DNA of 64,000 nucleotides from contig NZ_JABURH010000131.1 of the NCBI RefSeq assembly GCF_014762765.1, positions 1 through 64,000 of the forward strand. Direction: 5' to 3'. The notes beneath the pieces are model-generated. The model had not been told where the DNA came from. It made no database searches and saw only the letters and a list, made by a program, of their open reading frames with translations. The DNA comes from Alcanivorax sp. Its GTDB lineage: Bacteria; Pseudomonadota; Gammaproteobacteria; Pseudomonadales; Alcanivoracaceae. This document shows positions 19,365 through 29,707 of this stretch, piece by piece; the first letter of the stretch is position 1, and each line of letters opens with the position of its first letter. The position numbers and the translations under genes were made by a program.

Positions 19365-22300
19365 TCAGCCAACCTGCCCCATCAGCTCACGAGCTTCCGC
19401 CTGCTGTTGGTCGCTACCTTCGGAAATCACCTCGTTGAGGATATCGCGGGCACCTTCCGTGTCCCCCATGTCGATATAGGCCTTGGCCAGATCCAGCTTG
19501 GTGGCGTTTTCGTCGGTCTCTCCGAGGAAGTCGAAATCATCCTCGTCTCCCAACACGTCGCTGTCTGTCTGGGGTGCAGGAGACGGCTCAATATCGTCTA
19601 CCGGCTCAGCGGCAGCAGCCGGGGCTTCCGGTTCAGGCTCAGGAATCGGCGCTTCGGACGGTGACGCTTCCTGAACCGGCTCTTCATCCAGAGACAAACT
19701 GTCGTCCTGATCGTCCAGCTGCAGGTCATCGTCACCCAGCAGATCTTCCAGAGAAGTGGCCTGCTCGGACGCCGGGGTCGGCTCATCAGCGGGCATCTCC
19801 AGATCCAGATCGGCAAGATCATCCTTGTCGTCAGTGTCCGCAGAACCGGCCAGGGATTTCTCCGCCGCATCCAGTTCCAGGTCCAGGTCCGTCAGGGTGT
19901 CATCCGTACTGTTACCAGAGTCTCCGTCCAGGTCCAGATCATCCAGGGAAAGATCCAGTTCTTCCTTGCTGTCTTCGCTGTCGCCAGACTCATCGAACTC
20001 GAGACTCATATCATCCAGGTTCAGATCACCGTATTCGGTATCATCGCCGATGGACGAAGAGCTGACATCGTCAAATTCCAGCACCGGGCTGGCACCCAGA
20101 GACTTCTTGTCGGCGTCTGACAGAGGCGTTTCCTGCTCAGCTTGGGTCTTGCTGTCGTCCTCAAAATCCAGGCTGAAATCATCATCCAGCGAGGCCGTAT
20201 CCCCGGAAGGATCCAGCATCAGGGTGTGATCTTCACTGTCGCTATCCTCATCAGCATCCAGCTCGAAATCGAAATCGGCCAGCTGGTCGCCCTGCTCCTC
20301 TTTTTCCTGATCACTTGAGGCAATGGAGAATGCTTCTGCTTCCGGCTCATCCGCCTGCATGGTGGGCACATCGTCACCCAGATCGGAAGAGAGCCCCATT
20401 TCAAGATCATCCAGGGACAACGCATCATCATCGCGGTCTGAGGCCTGTGAAGGCACACTACCTCCCAGACGAGCGATGGCTTGATCCACCTCAGGGGAGG
20501 TACCGGCAAAAATGCTGGTCTGCTGCCGGAAAGCAGCATCGTCATTCATTTCCTTGAGCAGCTCCAGCAAACGGACTTTCAGATCGGCTCGCTGGGGATG
20601 CTTGTTGATCTCGTTGCGCAGGAAGTCAACCGCCTGCGGGTAGCGACCATAGGCCACATAGACTTCTACGTCCTCCAGCGGATCCTGGCTGCTGCCCTGC
20701 TCCGGCACTTCGGCTTCGTCATCCTGCTCACTCACTGCGCCTGCAGCGACATCATCATCATCGAGATTGAGCCCGAATTCATCCTGGCCTTCATCATTCA
20801 GGTCTTCAAACAGAGCACCACTAGCCTCTTCATCAGCATCATCTTTCTTCTTGCCGCGCAGCAGCAGGAAGAGCAACACCAGAATGGCAATCAGCGCCAG
20901 GCCGATATACATCAGGTTATCCAGCAAGAGATCGACAATGCCGCCCTGCTGTTGGGCAGGAGGCTGTGCAGGCGCAACCGGCTTGGGCTTGGCCACCTCC
21001 GGCGTTTTTTCAACCTCAGCTTCCCCATCAGCAGCCACGACATCGGCGCCTTCCAGCTGTTCAGAGGACTCAGTGCTCTCTACGCCCTCGGCAGCATCGC
21101 CGGCGACATCCGTATCCGTTGCTGTCTCAGACGCATTGGCATCGGCTGTGGCGTCAGAGTCGGCGCCCTGCTTGGGTTCAGTGGATTCCTGATCGGCAGC
21201 CGCCATATCAACGTCACCGCCAGCAGAGCCATCATCCAAGGCTGTCACTTCAGATTCGGTCGGCTCATCCATCAACGGGTCATCACCTTCCACGGCGACA
21301 CCCTGATCTTCGCGCAGCTTTCGGAGCTCTTCCTGCAACTGGGCAATCTGATCGTTACGCAGTTTCAGCAGTTGCTCGCTGGTGCGGGTCTGCGCCTCCA
21401 GATCATCAAGGCGGGATTTCAGCTCAGAGTTTTCGCGGTCAAGACGGTCCAGGTTTTCGTCACGAATCGCCAACTCATTCTCAAGCACGGCGGTATTAGC
21501 GCTGCCGTCACGAGCTGAGCCAGTGCTGTCACCATCATCCACACCGGCAGTAGATTCCGGAGAAACCAGTTTCACCTGGCCGGTGGTCGGCCCCGACTCA
21601 TTGTCGTCGCTGTCGGCGACCTGACGACTGCCATCCAGCTGTGCGCGTTGCTGAGGTGCCTGAATACCACGGGCCTCCAGCATCTCGCGCCATTTCCGAT
21701 TCTGGTCAGCCACTTCCACGATGGCACTGCGGGTGGAGATATTGCGCACTTCCTGTTCGTTAGGGATACGAAGCACCGTGCCTTCCCTAACCAGATTGAC
21801 GTTATTGTTGATAAAGGCATCAGAATTCATGGTCTGGATAGCGACCAGCATCTGCTGCACAGACACACTTTCTGCCGGGCGATTATCCAGGGCGATACGC
21901 CACATGGTGTCGGACGCCTTCACCGTATAAGTGTTGCGCTGGCCTGTGTCGGCCACCGGTTGGCCACTAACCGTAGCCGGGCTGCTGGATTCCGGTGACG
22001 TTGCTTGCGTCGGTGGTTGCGCGGCAGGACCACTCGGAGCGGATTGAGGTTCCTGCTCACTGCGACTAACCGGTTGCGGGACCCGGCTAATGGTTGGCGC
22101 AGTGGTAGCGGCGCTGTCAGCATAGCTGGGGGGATCCAGCAACACCGTGTACTCACGCATCAAGCGACCGGTGGGCCAGAGAAATTCCACCAGAAAATTC
22201 AGATAGGGTTCGCGAACCGGCTGATCCGTGGTGATATGCAACAACGCTTTATCACCGGCCTGGAGCTCAACCGCGAAATCCATGCGGTTGAGAAAATAGG

Positions 22301-22517
22301 AGCGATCCACCCCGGCTGCGTCAAATTCGGCCTGCGACGCCAGATTCACGAGGATTTCCTCTGCGGTCAGATCGCCGACCTCATGCAGAGAAATTTCCAT
22401 ATCCAGGGGTTGGTTAAGGTAGGAATTCAGCTCGTATTCCCCAACCCCTAAAGCCGCCGCAACGCCTGGTGACATGATGACCAGTGCGGTTAAGCCAAAC
22501 CCAAGTTTTCGAAGCAT
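19365..22517 (-). CDS. fimV: FimV/HubP family polar landmark protein
   Basis: 1050-residue inner-membrane protein. It has an N-terminal signal (ALVIMSPGVAAALG), a conserved periplasmic FimV N-domain, a LysM peptidoglycan-binding region (TYTVKASDTMWRIAL), a coiled coil at about residues 340-400, a transmembrane helix near 535-560 followed by RGKKKDD, a long highly acidic cytoplasmic region rich in LDLDD/DDLEL repeats, and a C-terminal TPR-like FimV motif (LDLAKAYIDMGDTEGARDIL). HubP/FimV organises cell poles, type IV pili and chromosome or chemotaxis components. It sits between usg and truA, the Pseudomonas position. The acidic stretch varies in length between species. Confidence 0.95.
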   Translation of the reverse strand: MLRKLGFGLTALVIMSPGVAAALGVGEYELNSYLNQPLDMEISLHEVGDLTAEEILVNLASQAEFDAAGVDRSYFLNRMDFAVELQAGDKALLHITTDQPVREPYLNFLVEFLWPTGRLMREYTVLLDPPSYADSAATTAPTISRVPQPVSRSEQEPQSAPSGPAAQPPTQATSPESSSPATVSGQPVADTGQRNTYTVKASDTMWRIALDNRPAESVSVQQMLVAIQTMNSDAFINNNVNLVREGTVLRIPNEQEVRNISTRSAIVEVADQNRKWREMLEARGIQAPQQRAQLDGSRQVADSDDNESGPTTGQVKLVSPESTAGVDDGDSTGSARDGSANTAVLENELAIRDENLDRLDRENSELKSRLDDLEAQTRTSEQLLKLRNDQIAQLQEELRKLREDQGVAVEGDDPLMDEPTESEVTALDDGSAGGDVDMAAADQESTEPKQGADSDATADANASETATDTDVAGDAAEGVESTESSEQLEGADVVAADGEAEVEKTPEVAKPKPVAPAQPPAQQQGGIVDLLLDNLMYIGLALIAILVLLFLLLRGKKKDDADEEASGALFEDLNDEGQDEFGLNLDDDDVAAGAVSEQDDEAEVPEQGSSQDPLEDVEVYVAYGRYPQAVDFLRNEINKHPQRADLKVRLLELLKEMNDDAAFRQQTSIFAGTSPEVDQAIARLGGSVPSQASDRDDDALSLDDLEMGLSSDLGDDVPTMQADEPEAEAFSIASSDQEKEEQGDQLADFDFELDADEDSDSEDHTLMLDPSGDTASLDDDFSLDFEDDSKTQAEQETPLSDADKKSLGASPVLEFDDVSSSSIGDDTEYGDLNLDDMSLEFDESGDSEDSKEELDLSLDDLDLDGDSGNSTDDTLTDLDLELDAAEKSLAGSADTDDKDDLADLDLEMPADEPTPASEQATSLEDLLGDDDLQLDDQDDSLSLDEEPVQEASPSEAPIPEPEPEAPAAAAEPVDDIEPSPAPQTDSDVLGDEDDFDFLGETDENATKLDLAKAYIDMGDTEGARDILNEVISEGSDQQQAEARELMGQVG

Positions 22518-22681
22518 GGTCGAACCCTTTATTTATTATGTTTCCCGCGCTCAGCCCGATCCCGCGGGCGCTACCGGACGAACCCGAGGCGGCAAGCAGT
22601 CCTATGACGCTGATCACACATTCTGCCCCAGGCAGGGGTCAAAACCTAGAAACCGCGTCACATAATGTCAGTAAGTATCCA

Positions 22682-23695
22682 TTACAGATAGTCTTTTAGC
22701 AACTTCTCGACCACCTTCACCGCATTCAAAGCGGCCCCCCAACGGACATTGTCAGCGACGCTAAAATAGCTCAAACCGCCGCTGCCTTCCATGTCTTCCC
22801 GAGTTCGGCAAATCCGCAGGCGGGGCTCCCCTTCCACCGAAGCCACCGGTGACATGGCCTGAGGGTCATCATTTTCCAGCACTTCCAGGTCGCTCTGCCC
22901 CTCCCAAACGCTCAGGGCCTGAGCCATTGCCAGGGGCTGAATGCTACGAACCGACACACTCTGCCCGTGGCCATAGAAGACCGGCACCCGCACCGTGGTG
23001 ACCTGTACCGACACAGGCTGGTCGGCCAGAACCCGACGGGTTTCCAGCATCAACTTGAGTTCTTCGCTAGTGAAGCCGTTTTCCTGGACCTGTCCGCTCA
23101 CCGGCAGCACATTAAAGGCAATCTGGGCCTGGGCAGCCTCGCTGGGGGACAAGCCGTTGAGCAAACGCACGCTCTGTTGGGCCAGTTGATCCACCCCGCT
23201 TCTTCCGGTGGCTGATACGGCCTGAAACTGGGTCACCAACACTTCCTGCAGAGGAGCCAGATCGGCCAGGGGCTTGAGTGCCCGCACCAGCTGCACGGTG
23301 GCAGCATCAGCACAGGCAACCAGGTTGTTTTCCCGGGCCTGGGCAAGCAGGTCATCATTGACGTCGGCGACCAGCAACGGCACATCGGATTCGTAACGAA
23401 ACGCCGGCGACAGGTCCACCGCCACTGCCCCGGCCTCCGCGGCAATGGGTGCAAGATGCTGGCTGACCGTGGCACCGGCAGCAAACAACGCCACCTCCAC
23501 CTGGGAGAAGTCGAAGTCTTCAGCTTTTTTGACGGTCAACGACTTGCCGGCAAAGGACACCTTGCCGCCGGCTCCATTCTCTGACGCCAGCACAAAGAGG
23601 TCGCCTACCGGAAACTGACGATCTGCAAGCAACTTGATAATAGCCTCACCGACCAGCCCGGTAGCACCGACAATGGCAAGATTGATAGCGCGCAT
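22682..23695 (-). CDS. usg: USG-1 / aspartate-semialdehyde dehydrogenase-like protein, catalytic Cys missing
   Basis: Paralogue of Asd encoded just downstream of the true asd. It has the NADP-binding GATGLVG motif and overall Asd architecture over 337 residues, and keeps the GH of VPVFYGHGQS. The active-site block that reads NCST in Asd reads DAAT here (CADAATVQ), with Ala131 where the nucleophile should be, so dehydrogenase activity is not expected. Function of USG-1 proteins is unknown. The start is the ATG at 23695, preceded by GAGG; the upstream codons in the ORF track are not needed. Confidence 0.88.
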   Translation of the reverse strand: MRAINLAIVGATGLVGEAIIKLLADRQFPVGDLFVLASENGAGGKVSFAGKSLTVKKAEDFDFSQVEVALFAAGATVSQHLAPIAAEAGAVAVDLSPAFRYESDVPLLVADVNDDLLAQARENNLVACADAATVQLVRALKPLADLAPLQEVLVTQFQAVSATGRSGVDQLAQQSVRLLNGLSPSEAAQAQIAFNVLPVSGQVQENGFTSEELKLMLETRRVLADQPVSVQVTTVRVPVFYGHGQSVSVRSIQPLAMAQALSVWEGQSDLEVLENDDPQAMSPVASVEGEPRLRICRTREDMEGSGGLSYFSVADNVRWGAALNAVKVVEKLLKDYL

Positions 23696-23752
23696 AGAAA
23701 CCTCGCAAGAACGATGCTGCAGGGGCGACAATTATCCCCCACAAATACAAAC

Positions 23753-23789
23753 GCGGGCACGGCCTTGATATAACTTAGGCCCTGCCCGC
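23753..23789 (-). terminator. Hairpin between asd and usg
   Basis: GCGGGCACGGCCT and AGGCCCTGCCCGC pair over 12 of 13 positions around an 11-nt loop. In the minus direction it is followed by GTTTGTATTTG, a moderate U-rich tail. It can act as a partial terminator reducing usg relative to asd. Confidence 0.6.
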
Positions 23790-23820
23790 GCTTTTCCCAC
23801 TTTCAACTTTTAACTGCTTT

Positions 23821-24933
23821 TTAGCGCTCCATAAGGATGCGCAGCATGCGACGCAGCGGCTCCGCCGCGCCCCACAACAGCTGGTCGCCCACAGTAAAGG
23901 CATTCAGGTACTCGCCGCCCATGTTGAGCTTGCGCAGACGACCCACCGGGATGCTCAAGGTGCCGGTTACCGCTGTGGGGGTGAGATCCCGCAGAGTAGC
24001 CTCTTTCTCGTTGGGCACCACTTTTACCCAGTCATTGGCCTTGCCGATGATGTCGTAGATTTCATCCAGCGGCACATCGCGGGTGAGCTTCACTGTCAGA
24101 GCCTGGGCGTGACAACGCATGGCGCCGATACGCACACAGGTGCCATCCAGAGCAATGGGATCCGCGCCTCGACCCAGGATCTTGTTGGTTTCTGCCTGGG
24201 CCTTCCACTCTTCCTTGCTCTGACCGTTTTCCATTTCCTTGTCGATCCAGGGCAGCAGAGAGCCTGCCAGGGAATGACCGAAATGGTCCGTGGGCAGATC
24301 GCTGCTGCGCATCGTCGCGGCTACCTGGCTATCAATGTCCAGAATCGCACTGGCCGGGTCAGCCAGCTTGTCCGCTACATCGCCATGAATCTTGCCCATC
24401 TGGGCGATCAGCTCGCGCATGTTCTGGGCACCGGCACCGGATGCCGCCTGGTAAGTCTGGGCACTCGCCCATTCGACCAAACCCTCATTGAACAGGCCAC
24501 CCAGGGCCATCAGCATCAGGCTGACGGTGCAGTTGCCACCCACATAATCTTTCACACCCTTATCCAGGGCACTGTCGATCACATTGCGGTTGACCGGGTC
24601 CAGCACGATAACGCTGTTGTCCGCCATACGCAGCGCAGAAGCGGCATCAATCCAGTAACCGTCCCAGCCAGCTTCACGCAGTTTGGGATACACCTCATTG
24701 GTGTAATCGCCACCCTGACAGGTCACGATCACATCCAGGCTTTTCAGCTCATCAATGCTCTTGGCATCGCCCAGGGCAGGAATATCCTTGCCCACATCGG
24801 GGCCCGCCTGTCCGACCTGGGAGGTCGAGAAAAAGACCGGTTCGATATCTGCAAAATCATTTTCGGCAATCATGCGTTCCATAAGAACGGAACCCACCAT
24901 GCCACGCCAGCCGACAAAACCGACTTTCTTCAT
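23821..24933 (-). CDS. asd: Aspartate-semialdehyde dehydrogenase
   Basis: NADPH-dependent reduction of aspartyl phosphate, the branch point to lysine/diaminopimelate, threonine and methionine. 370 residues. N-terminal GWRGMVG binds NADP, and the catalytic cysteine lies in [10 protein letters not shown]. The later block [12 protein letters not shown] carries the conserved Gln. Follows leuB by 62 bp on the minus strand, as in Pseudomonas. Confidence 0.97.
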   Translation of the reverse strand: MKKVGFVGWRGMVGSVLMERMIAENDFADIEPVFFSTSQVGQAGPDVGKDIPALGDAKSIDELKSLDVIVTCQGGDYTNEVYPKLREAGWDGYWIDAASALRMADNSVIVLDPVNRNVIDSALDKGVKDYVGGNCTVSLMLMALGGLFNEGLVEWASAQTYQAASGAGAQNMRELIAQMGKIHGDVADKLADPASAILDIDSQVAATMRSSDLPTDHFGHSLAGSLLPWIDKEMENGQSKEEWKAQAETNKILGRGADPIALDGTCVRIGAMRCHAQALTVKLTRDVPLDEIYDIIGKANDWVKVVPNEKEATLRDLTPTAVTGTLSIPVGRLRKLNMGGEYLNAFTVGDQLLWGAAEPLRRMLRILMER

Positions 24934-24995
24934 TGGAAAACAGTCTCCTGAAAGGATTGCCCTTTCTATCTGTGAATAAACGGGTGAACGCGCTA

Positions 24996-26072
24996 TTACG
25001 CCTGGGCCAGAGCTTCGGCCACGGCGTTACCCATCTCTTCAGTGCCCACTTTGCGAGTGCCCTCGGTGTAGATGTCCGCAGTACGCAACCCCTGATCCAG
25101 CACCCGCTCTACCGCAGCTTCAATGGCATCAGCCACATCGCCGCGCTCCAGGCTGTAACGCATCAGCATGGCCAGCGACATGATGGTCGCCAGCGGGTTG
25201 GCAATACCCTGGCCGGCAATATCCGGTGCCGAGCCGTGGCAGGGTTCGTACAAGCCCTTGCGGTGCTCGTCCAGGGACGCGGAGGGCAGCATTCCGATGG
25301 AGCCGGTGAGCATGGCGGCTTCATCGGAGAGAATGTCACCGAACAGGTTACCGGTGACAATCACATCAAACTGTTTCGGCGCACGCACCAGTTGCATGGC
25401 CGCATTGTCCACATACATGTGAGACAACTCGATCTCCGGGTAGGCCTTGGCCTCCTCGGTGACTACTTCTTTCCACAGTTCAGTGACTTCCAGAACATTG
25501 GCCTTGTCCACTGAACAAACGCGCTTGCCACGCTTCATGGCAAGCTCGAACGCCACCTTGGCGATACGGCGCATTTCCGATTCGGTGTACACGTAAGTAT
25601 TGAAACCCACGCGCTCGCCGTTCTCTTCCTTGATACCGCGGGGCTGACCGAAGTAGATGCCGCCGGTCAGCTCACGAACAATCAGGATATCAAGGCCGGA
25701 AACCACTTCGGGTTTCAGGCTTGAGGCATCCGCCAGCTGCGGAAACAGGATCGCCGGGCGCAGATTGGCAAACAGCCCCAGCGAGGAACGCAGGCGCAGC
25801 AGGCCGCGCTCCGGGCGCTTGTCCCGCTCGATGGTGTCCCACTTGGGGCCACCAATGGAGCCAAACAGGATCGCATCCGCAGCGCGGGCCTTCTCCAAAG
25901 TACCTTCCGGCAGCGGATCACCTTCCGCATCCACCGCCGCGCCGCCCACCAGGGCCTCATCCAGCTCTACATCGAGGCCAAACTTCTGTTTGGCGACATT
26001 CAGCACCTTCACCGCTTCATCCACGATTTCCGGGCCGATACCGTCACCGGGCAACACCAGTACCTTGCTCAT
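24996..26072 (-). CDS. leuB: 3-isopropylmalate dehydrogenase
   Basis: NAD-dependent oxidative decarboxylation in leucine synthesis. 358 residues. [11 protein letters not shown] at the N-terminus, the substrate arginines in [14 protein letters not shown], and [14 protein letters not shown] (metal-binding acids) are all present. Separated from leuD by a small lipoprotein gene rather than being adjacent to it. Confidence 0.97.
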   Translation of the reverse strand: MSKVLVLPGDGIGPEIVDEAVKVLNVAKQKFGLDVELDEALVGGAAVDAEGDPLPEGTLEKARAADAILFGSIGGPKWDTIERDKRPERGLLRLRSSLGLFANLRPAILFPQLADASSLKPEVVSGLDILIVRELTGGIYFGQPRGIKEENGERVGFNTYVYTESEMRRIAKVAFELAMKRGKRVCSVDKANVLEVTELWKEVVTEEAKAYPEIELSHMYVDNAAMQLVRAPKQFDVIVTGNLFGDILSDEAAMLTGSIGMLPSASLDEHRKGLYEPCHGSAPDIAGQGIANPLATIMSLAMLMRYSLERGDVADAIEAAVERVLDQGLRTADIYTEGTRKVGTEEMGNAVAEALAQA

Positions 26073-26117
26073 TACCTGCTTCCTGTTACTACTTGATCCA
26101 AGTGCTTGATCGGTTGA

Positions 26118-26558
26118 TTAAAAGTTTTTGCTCACCAGCACATCGTCAGGTGCCGAGGCCTTGACCAGCTCCAGAGTGTAGTCACCCTTGTTGCCGGAAG
26201 ACGGCTTCACCCGCACCTGATAAATACCCTTTTCTTCAAAGGTATGGCGGAATTTACCGAACCGCAGGATGCCGCCCTGATCGGCAAACACTTCCACGGA
26301 ACGCTCACCGGCATCAATGAATACCGATTCCACACCGCCCTGCTCGGAAATCCGGTCACCGTCGACCTTGAAGATTTCAGCCTTGGCAGAGCTACTGGTG
26401 GGCATCTGCCAGCCACCACCGCCATCGCCTTTTTCGGCTACGGAAAGCTGGTTGTCCACGCTCAGTTTGGCCGCGTCATCCGCGTCCGGTTCGTTGTACA
26501 TGCCGGTCGCACAACCGGCCAGAGTCAGTACTGACAGCAAAGATAAAATTCGCAACAT
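26118..26558 (-). CDS. Small putative lipoprotein between leuD and leuB
   Basis: 146 residues with a type II signal peptide: hydrophobic LSLLSVLTLAG followed by the lipobox cysteine (LAGC, Cys15). The mature part is hydrophilic and beta-rich, with KAEIFKVDGDRI and a C-terminal GDYTLELVKA block that suggests a small beta-sandwich. A strong AAGGAGG precedes the ATG. I do not recognise the family. It lies inside the leuCD-leuB transcription unit (42 and 45 bp gaps), so it is likely co-transcribed with leucine genes without an obvious metabolic link. Confidence 0.82.
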   Translation of the reverse strand: MLRILSLLSVLTLAGCATGMYNEPDADDAAKLSVDNQLSVAEKGDGGGGWQMPTSSSAKAEIFKVDGDRISEQGGVESVFIDAGERSVEVFADQGGILRFGKFRHTFEEKGIYQVRVKPSSGNKGDYTLELVKASAPDDVLVSKNF

Positions 26559-26600
26559 GTGTCGCCTCCTTGTTTTTTCTTTTAATGGTCCCGGACTTTG

Positions 26601-27239
26601 TTACTGGAAAATCCAGGGTTCCCGCTCGGCGCGGCGTGCTTCATAGGCACGGATGGTGTCTGCCTCGTTGAGCGTGAGGCCGATTTCATCCAGACCGTTC
26701 AGCAGACAATGCTTGCGAAACTCATCAATCTCGAACGACAACGGCTCCCCGCTTTCCGGGATCACCTGCTGTTGCTCCAGATCGACTGTGATTCGGAAGC
26801 CTTCCTTCCCTTCCACCGCTCTGAACAGGGCTTCCACGTTATCCTCAGACAACACAATGGGCAACAACCCGTTTTTAAAGCAGTTGTTGTAGAAGATATC
26901 CGCAAAGCTGGGCGCGATGATGGCCTTGAAACCAAAATCCATCAGCGCCCAGGGGGCATGCTCACGGCTGGAGCCGCACCCGAAGTTGCGACGGGTAAGC
27001 AAAATGCTGGCACCCTGATAACGGGACTGATTCAGCACAAAATCTTCGTTTTTCGGGCGCTGACTGCTGTCCTGGCCGGGGAACCCTTCATCCAGATAGC
27101 GCCACTCATCAAACAGATTCGGCCCGAAACCGGTGCGTTTGATGGACTTGAGAAACTGCTTGGGAATGATCTGGTCGGTATCCACATTGGCACGATCCAA
27201 CGGCGCAACCAGCCCTTCCTGACGAATAAATTTTTCCAT
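26601..27239 (-). CDS. leuD: 3-isopropylmalate dehydratase small subunit
   Basis: Small swivel-domain subunit that completes the LeuCD isomerase. About 212 residues from the ATG at 27239 (MEKFIRQEG), which has GAGGAG upstream; the ORF track start is 14 codons too early. Family blocks [11 protein letters not shown] and [15 protein letters not shown] are intact. It begins 10 bp after the leuC stop. Confidence 0.97.
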   Translation of the reverse strand: MEKFIRQEGLVAPLDRANVDTDQIIPKQFLKSIKRTGFGPNLFDEWRYLDEGFPGQDSSQRPKNEDFVLNQSRYQGASILLTRRNFGCGSSREHAPWALMDFGFKAIIAPSFADIFYNNCFKNGLLPIVLSEDNVEALFRAVEGKEGFRITVDLEQQQVIPESGEPLSFEIDEFRKHCLLNGLDEIGLTLNEADTIRAYEARRAEREPWIFQ

Positions 27240-27249
27240 GATCTGCTCC

Positions 27250-28668
27250 TCAGGCCCGGTCGAGTTCGCGAATATCCACAAAATGGCCAGCGACTGCGGC
27301 AGCCGCTGCCATGGCCGGACTCACCAGATGTGTGCGACCACCATTGCCCTGACGGCCTTCGAAATTACGGTTGGATGTGGACGCACAGTGTTCTCCAGCT
27401 TCCAGGCGATCCGGGTTCATGGCCAGACACATGGAACAGCCCGGCTCCCGCCATTCGAAGCCCGCTTCGATAAAGACCTTGTCCAGCCCTTCCTTCTCCG
27501 CCTGCTGCTTGACCAGACCCGAACCCGGAACTACCAGCACCTGCTTGACGGAATCCGCTTTTTTTCGGCCCTTGGCCACCTCGGCGGCGGCTCGCAAGTC
27601 TTCAATACGTGAGTTGGTGCAGGAACCGATGAAGACCCGGTCAACCTGGATATCCGTGACCGGAACACCCGGTTTCAGCCCCATGTACTCATAGGCCCGC
27701 TGCATGCCGGAACGCTTCACCTCATCGCTTTCGGCCTGCGGGTCCGGCAACATGCCATCCACCGGCACCACCATCTCGGGACTGGTGCCCCAGGACACCT
27801 GCGGACGGATATCCGCCGCATCAATATTCACTTCCGCGTCGAACTCGGCATCCGCGTCGGATACCAGCGTGCGCCAGTAATCCACCGCCTTATCCCAGTC
27901 CTCACCTTTCGGCGCAAAGGGGCGGCCTTCCACGTAATCGATAGTGGTCTGATCCACCGCCACCATGCCGGCACGGGCGCCAGCCTCAATGGCCATGTTG
28001 CAGATGGTCATGCGCCCTTCCAGGGACAAACCGCGAATGGCGCTGCCAGCGAATTCAATGGCGTAGCCAGTACCGCCGGCGGTGCCGATGACACCGATAA
28101 TATGCAACACCACATCCTTGGCAGTGACACCAGGCCCCAGATCCCCTTCCACGGCCACGCGCATGTTCTTCATCTTCTTGGCCACCAGGGTCTGGGTGGC
28201 CAGCACATGCTCTACCTCACTGGTGCCGATACCATGGGCCAGACAGGCCAGCGCACCGTTGGTGGAAGTATGGGAATCACCACAAACCACAGTCATGCCA
28301 GGCAGCACAGCTCCCTGCTCCGGAGCCATCACGTGAACGATACCCTGGCGTACATCGCCAATGCCGAACTCGGTAATACCAAACTCTTTGGTATTGTCCT
28401 GCAGGGTCTGCACCTGGATCCGGGAGGTATCATCCACGATCTCAGCCGCCGATTTGAACGGCGTGGTGGGCACGTTGTGATCAATGGTGGCCACGCTGGC
28501 GCCGGTGCGCCAGGGTTTACGACCGGCCAGACGCAGCCCCTCAAACGCTTGGGGCGAGGTCACCTCATGGATGATCTGGCGATCTATATAGATCAGGGCG
28601 GAGCCATCCTCACGCTCGGTGACGAGATGAGCGTCCCACAATTTGTCATAGAGGGTCTTGCCGGCCAT
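27250..28668 (-). CDS. leuC: 3-isopropylmalate dehydratase large subunit
   Basis: Aconitase-superfamily [4Fe-4S] subunit isomerising 2- to 3-isopropylmalate. About 472 residues from MAGKTLYDK, with GGGAGAG upstream. The three cluster cysteines are in FIGSCTNSR and [10 protein letters not shown], and the active-site [11 protein letters not shown] block is present. It heads the leuC-leuD-lipoprotein-leuB unit and is divergent from a LysR regulator. Confidence 0.97.
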   Translation of the reverse strand: MAGKTLYDKLWDAHLVTEREDGSALIYIDRQIIHEVTSPQAFEGLRLAGRKPWRTGASVATIDHNVPTTPFKSAAEIVDDTSRIQVQTLQDNTKEFGITEFGIGDVRQGIVHVMAPEQGAVLPGMTVVCGDSHTSTNGALACLAHGIGTSEVEHVLATQTLVAKKMKNMRVAVEGDLGPGVTAKDVVLHIIGVIGTAGGTGYAIEFAGSAIRGLSLEGRMTICNMAIEAGARAGMVAVDQTTIDYVEGRPFAPKGEDWDKAVDYWRTLVSDADAEFDAEVNIDAADIRPQVSWGTSPEMVVPVDGMLPDPQAESDEVKRSGMQRAYEYMGLKPGVPVTDIQVDRVFIGSCTNSRIEDLRAAAEVAKGRKKADSVKQVLVVPGSGLVKQQAEKEGLDKVFIEAGFEWREPGCSMCLAMNPDRLEAGEHCASTSNRNFEGRQGNGGRTHLVSPAMAAAAAVAGHFVDIRELDRA

Positions 28669-28781
28669 GCTTCTCTCCCTACGCCGCACTGCAGCAACTT
28701 CACCATTGCGACTGGTTTGTCAATAACGATTAATGTAGGGTTCACCCATCAATAAATCCAATTCATATTTTTCATTTTTAA

Positions 28782-28798
28782 GATAACCAATTATTATC
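28782..28798. promoter_or_regulatory. Candidate LysR-type operator
   Basis: GATAACCAATTATTATC has inverted GATAA/TTATC arms and contains the T-N11-A pattern of LysR-type sites. It lies in the AT-rich 159-bp leuC/LysR divergent gap, about 30 bp before the regulator's ATG and 114 bp from leuC, as expected for autoregulation plus control of leuC. Confidence 0.5.
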
Positions 28799-28827
28799 TC
28801 GCAACCGAACAACTGGATGCCCCGGGA

Positions 28828-29703
28828 ATGATAGATACGCCGACCCTCAGCGCCTTCATGGCGGTGGCCGAAACCGGCTCGTTTTCTGCCGCCGCAGAGC
28901 GCCTCTACATCACCCAGCCTGCGATCAGCAAACGTATCGCCCTGCTAGAACAGCAGCTGGGCGCTCGCCTGTTTGATCGGGTGGGTCGTCAGATCCAGCT
29001 CACCGAAGCAGGTCGTTCCCTATTACCACGGGCCCGCCAGGTTCTGATGGATGTGGAAGACATGGCCCGGGCCATTCACGATCTGTCCGGTTCGGTCACC
29101 GGCAAACTGCGTATCGGCACCAGCCACCATATCGGCCTGCATCGCCTGCCGCCGGTACTGCGACAGTTCTCCCGGGACTATCCAAAGGTAGAGCTGGACA
29201 TTCATTTTATCGATTCGGAAGAAGCCTGGGAGGGGGTGCTGCACGGGGAACTGGAAATGGGTGTGGTTACCCTGCCCCCACAGCCAGATGATCGCCTGCA
29301 GAGTGATGTAATCTGGCGCGACCCTCTGGTGTTCATGTGCGCACCAGAGCATCCGCTGGCAAAGGTGGAAAATATCACCCTCGAAACCCTTACCGGCTAC
29401 AGTGCCATTCTGCCGTCACCGGTCACCTTTACCCGCGGCATTGTAGAGAGATTATTTGACGAGCATAACCTGAAGCTCAATATCGCCATGTCTACCAATT
29501 ACCTGGAAACCATCCACATGATGGTGTCCATCGGTCTGGGCTGGAGCGTACTGCCGGCCACCATGGTAGATGGCTCTGTGGTAGAACTGGCCGTGGATGT
29601 ACCGTTGCCGGAGCGGGAGCTGGGGGTGGTTATCCACCCGGCCCGCACCCGCTCCAATGCCGCCAAGGCATTTTTGCAGGCACTGGAAGCATCCGGGCTG
29701 TAA
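28828..29703 (+). CDS. LysR family transcriptional regulator, divergent from leuC
   Basis: 291 residues: an N-terminal winged helix-turn-helix (FSAAAERLYITQPAISKRIA) and a C-terminal LysR substrate-binding domain of two alpha/beta lobes. The effector is not known. Its divergent position next to leuC is conserved in Pseudomonas-like genomes, which suggests control of the leucine operon; this is inference. It ends 4 bp before the stop of the convergent MFS gene. Confidence 0.92.
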   Translation: MIDTPTLSAFMAVAETGSFSAAAERLYITQPAISKRIALLEQQLGARLFDRVGRQIQLTEAGRSLLPRARQVLMDVEDMARAIHDLSGSVTGKLRIGTSHHIGLHRLPPVLRQFSRDYPKVELDIHFIDSEEAWEGVLHGELEMGVVTLPPQPDDRLQSDVIWRDPLVFMCAPEHPLAKVENITLETLTGYSAILPSPVTFTRGIVERLFDEHNLKLNIAMSTNYLETIHMMVSIGLGWSVLPATMVDGSVVELAVDVPLPERELGVVIHPARTRSNAAKAFLQALEASGL

Positions 29704-29707
29704 CGCC

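Noticed and set aside
20481-21518. 345-residue plus-strand ORF antisense to fimV
   Set aside because: Mirror of the acidic repeat region; runs of Ile/Leu/Arg arise from antisense Asp/Glu codons, giving false membrane-like segments.
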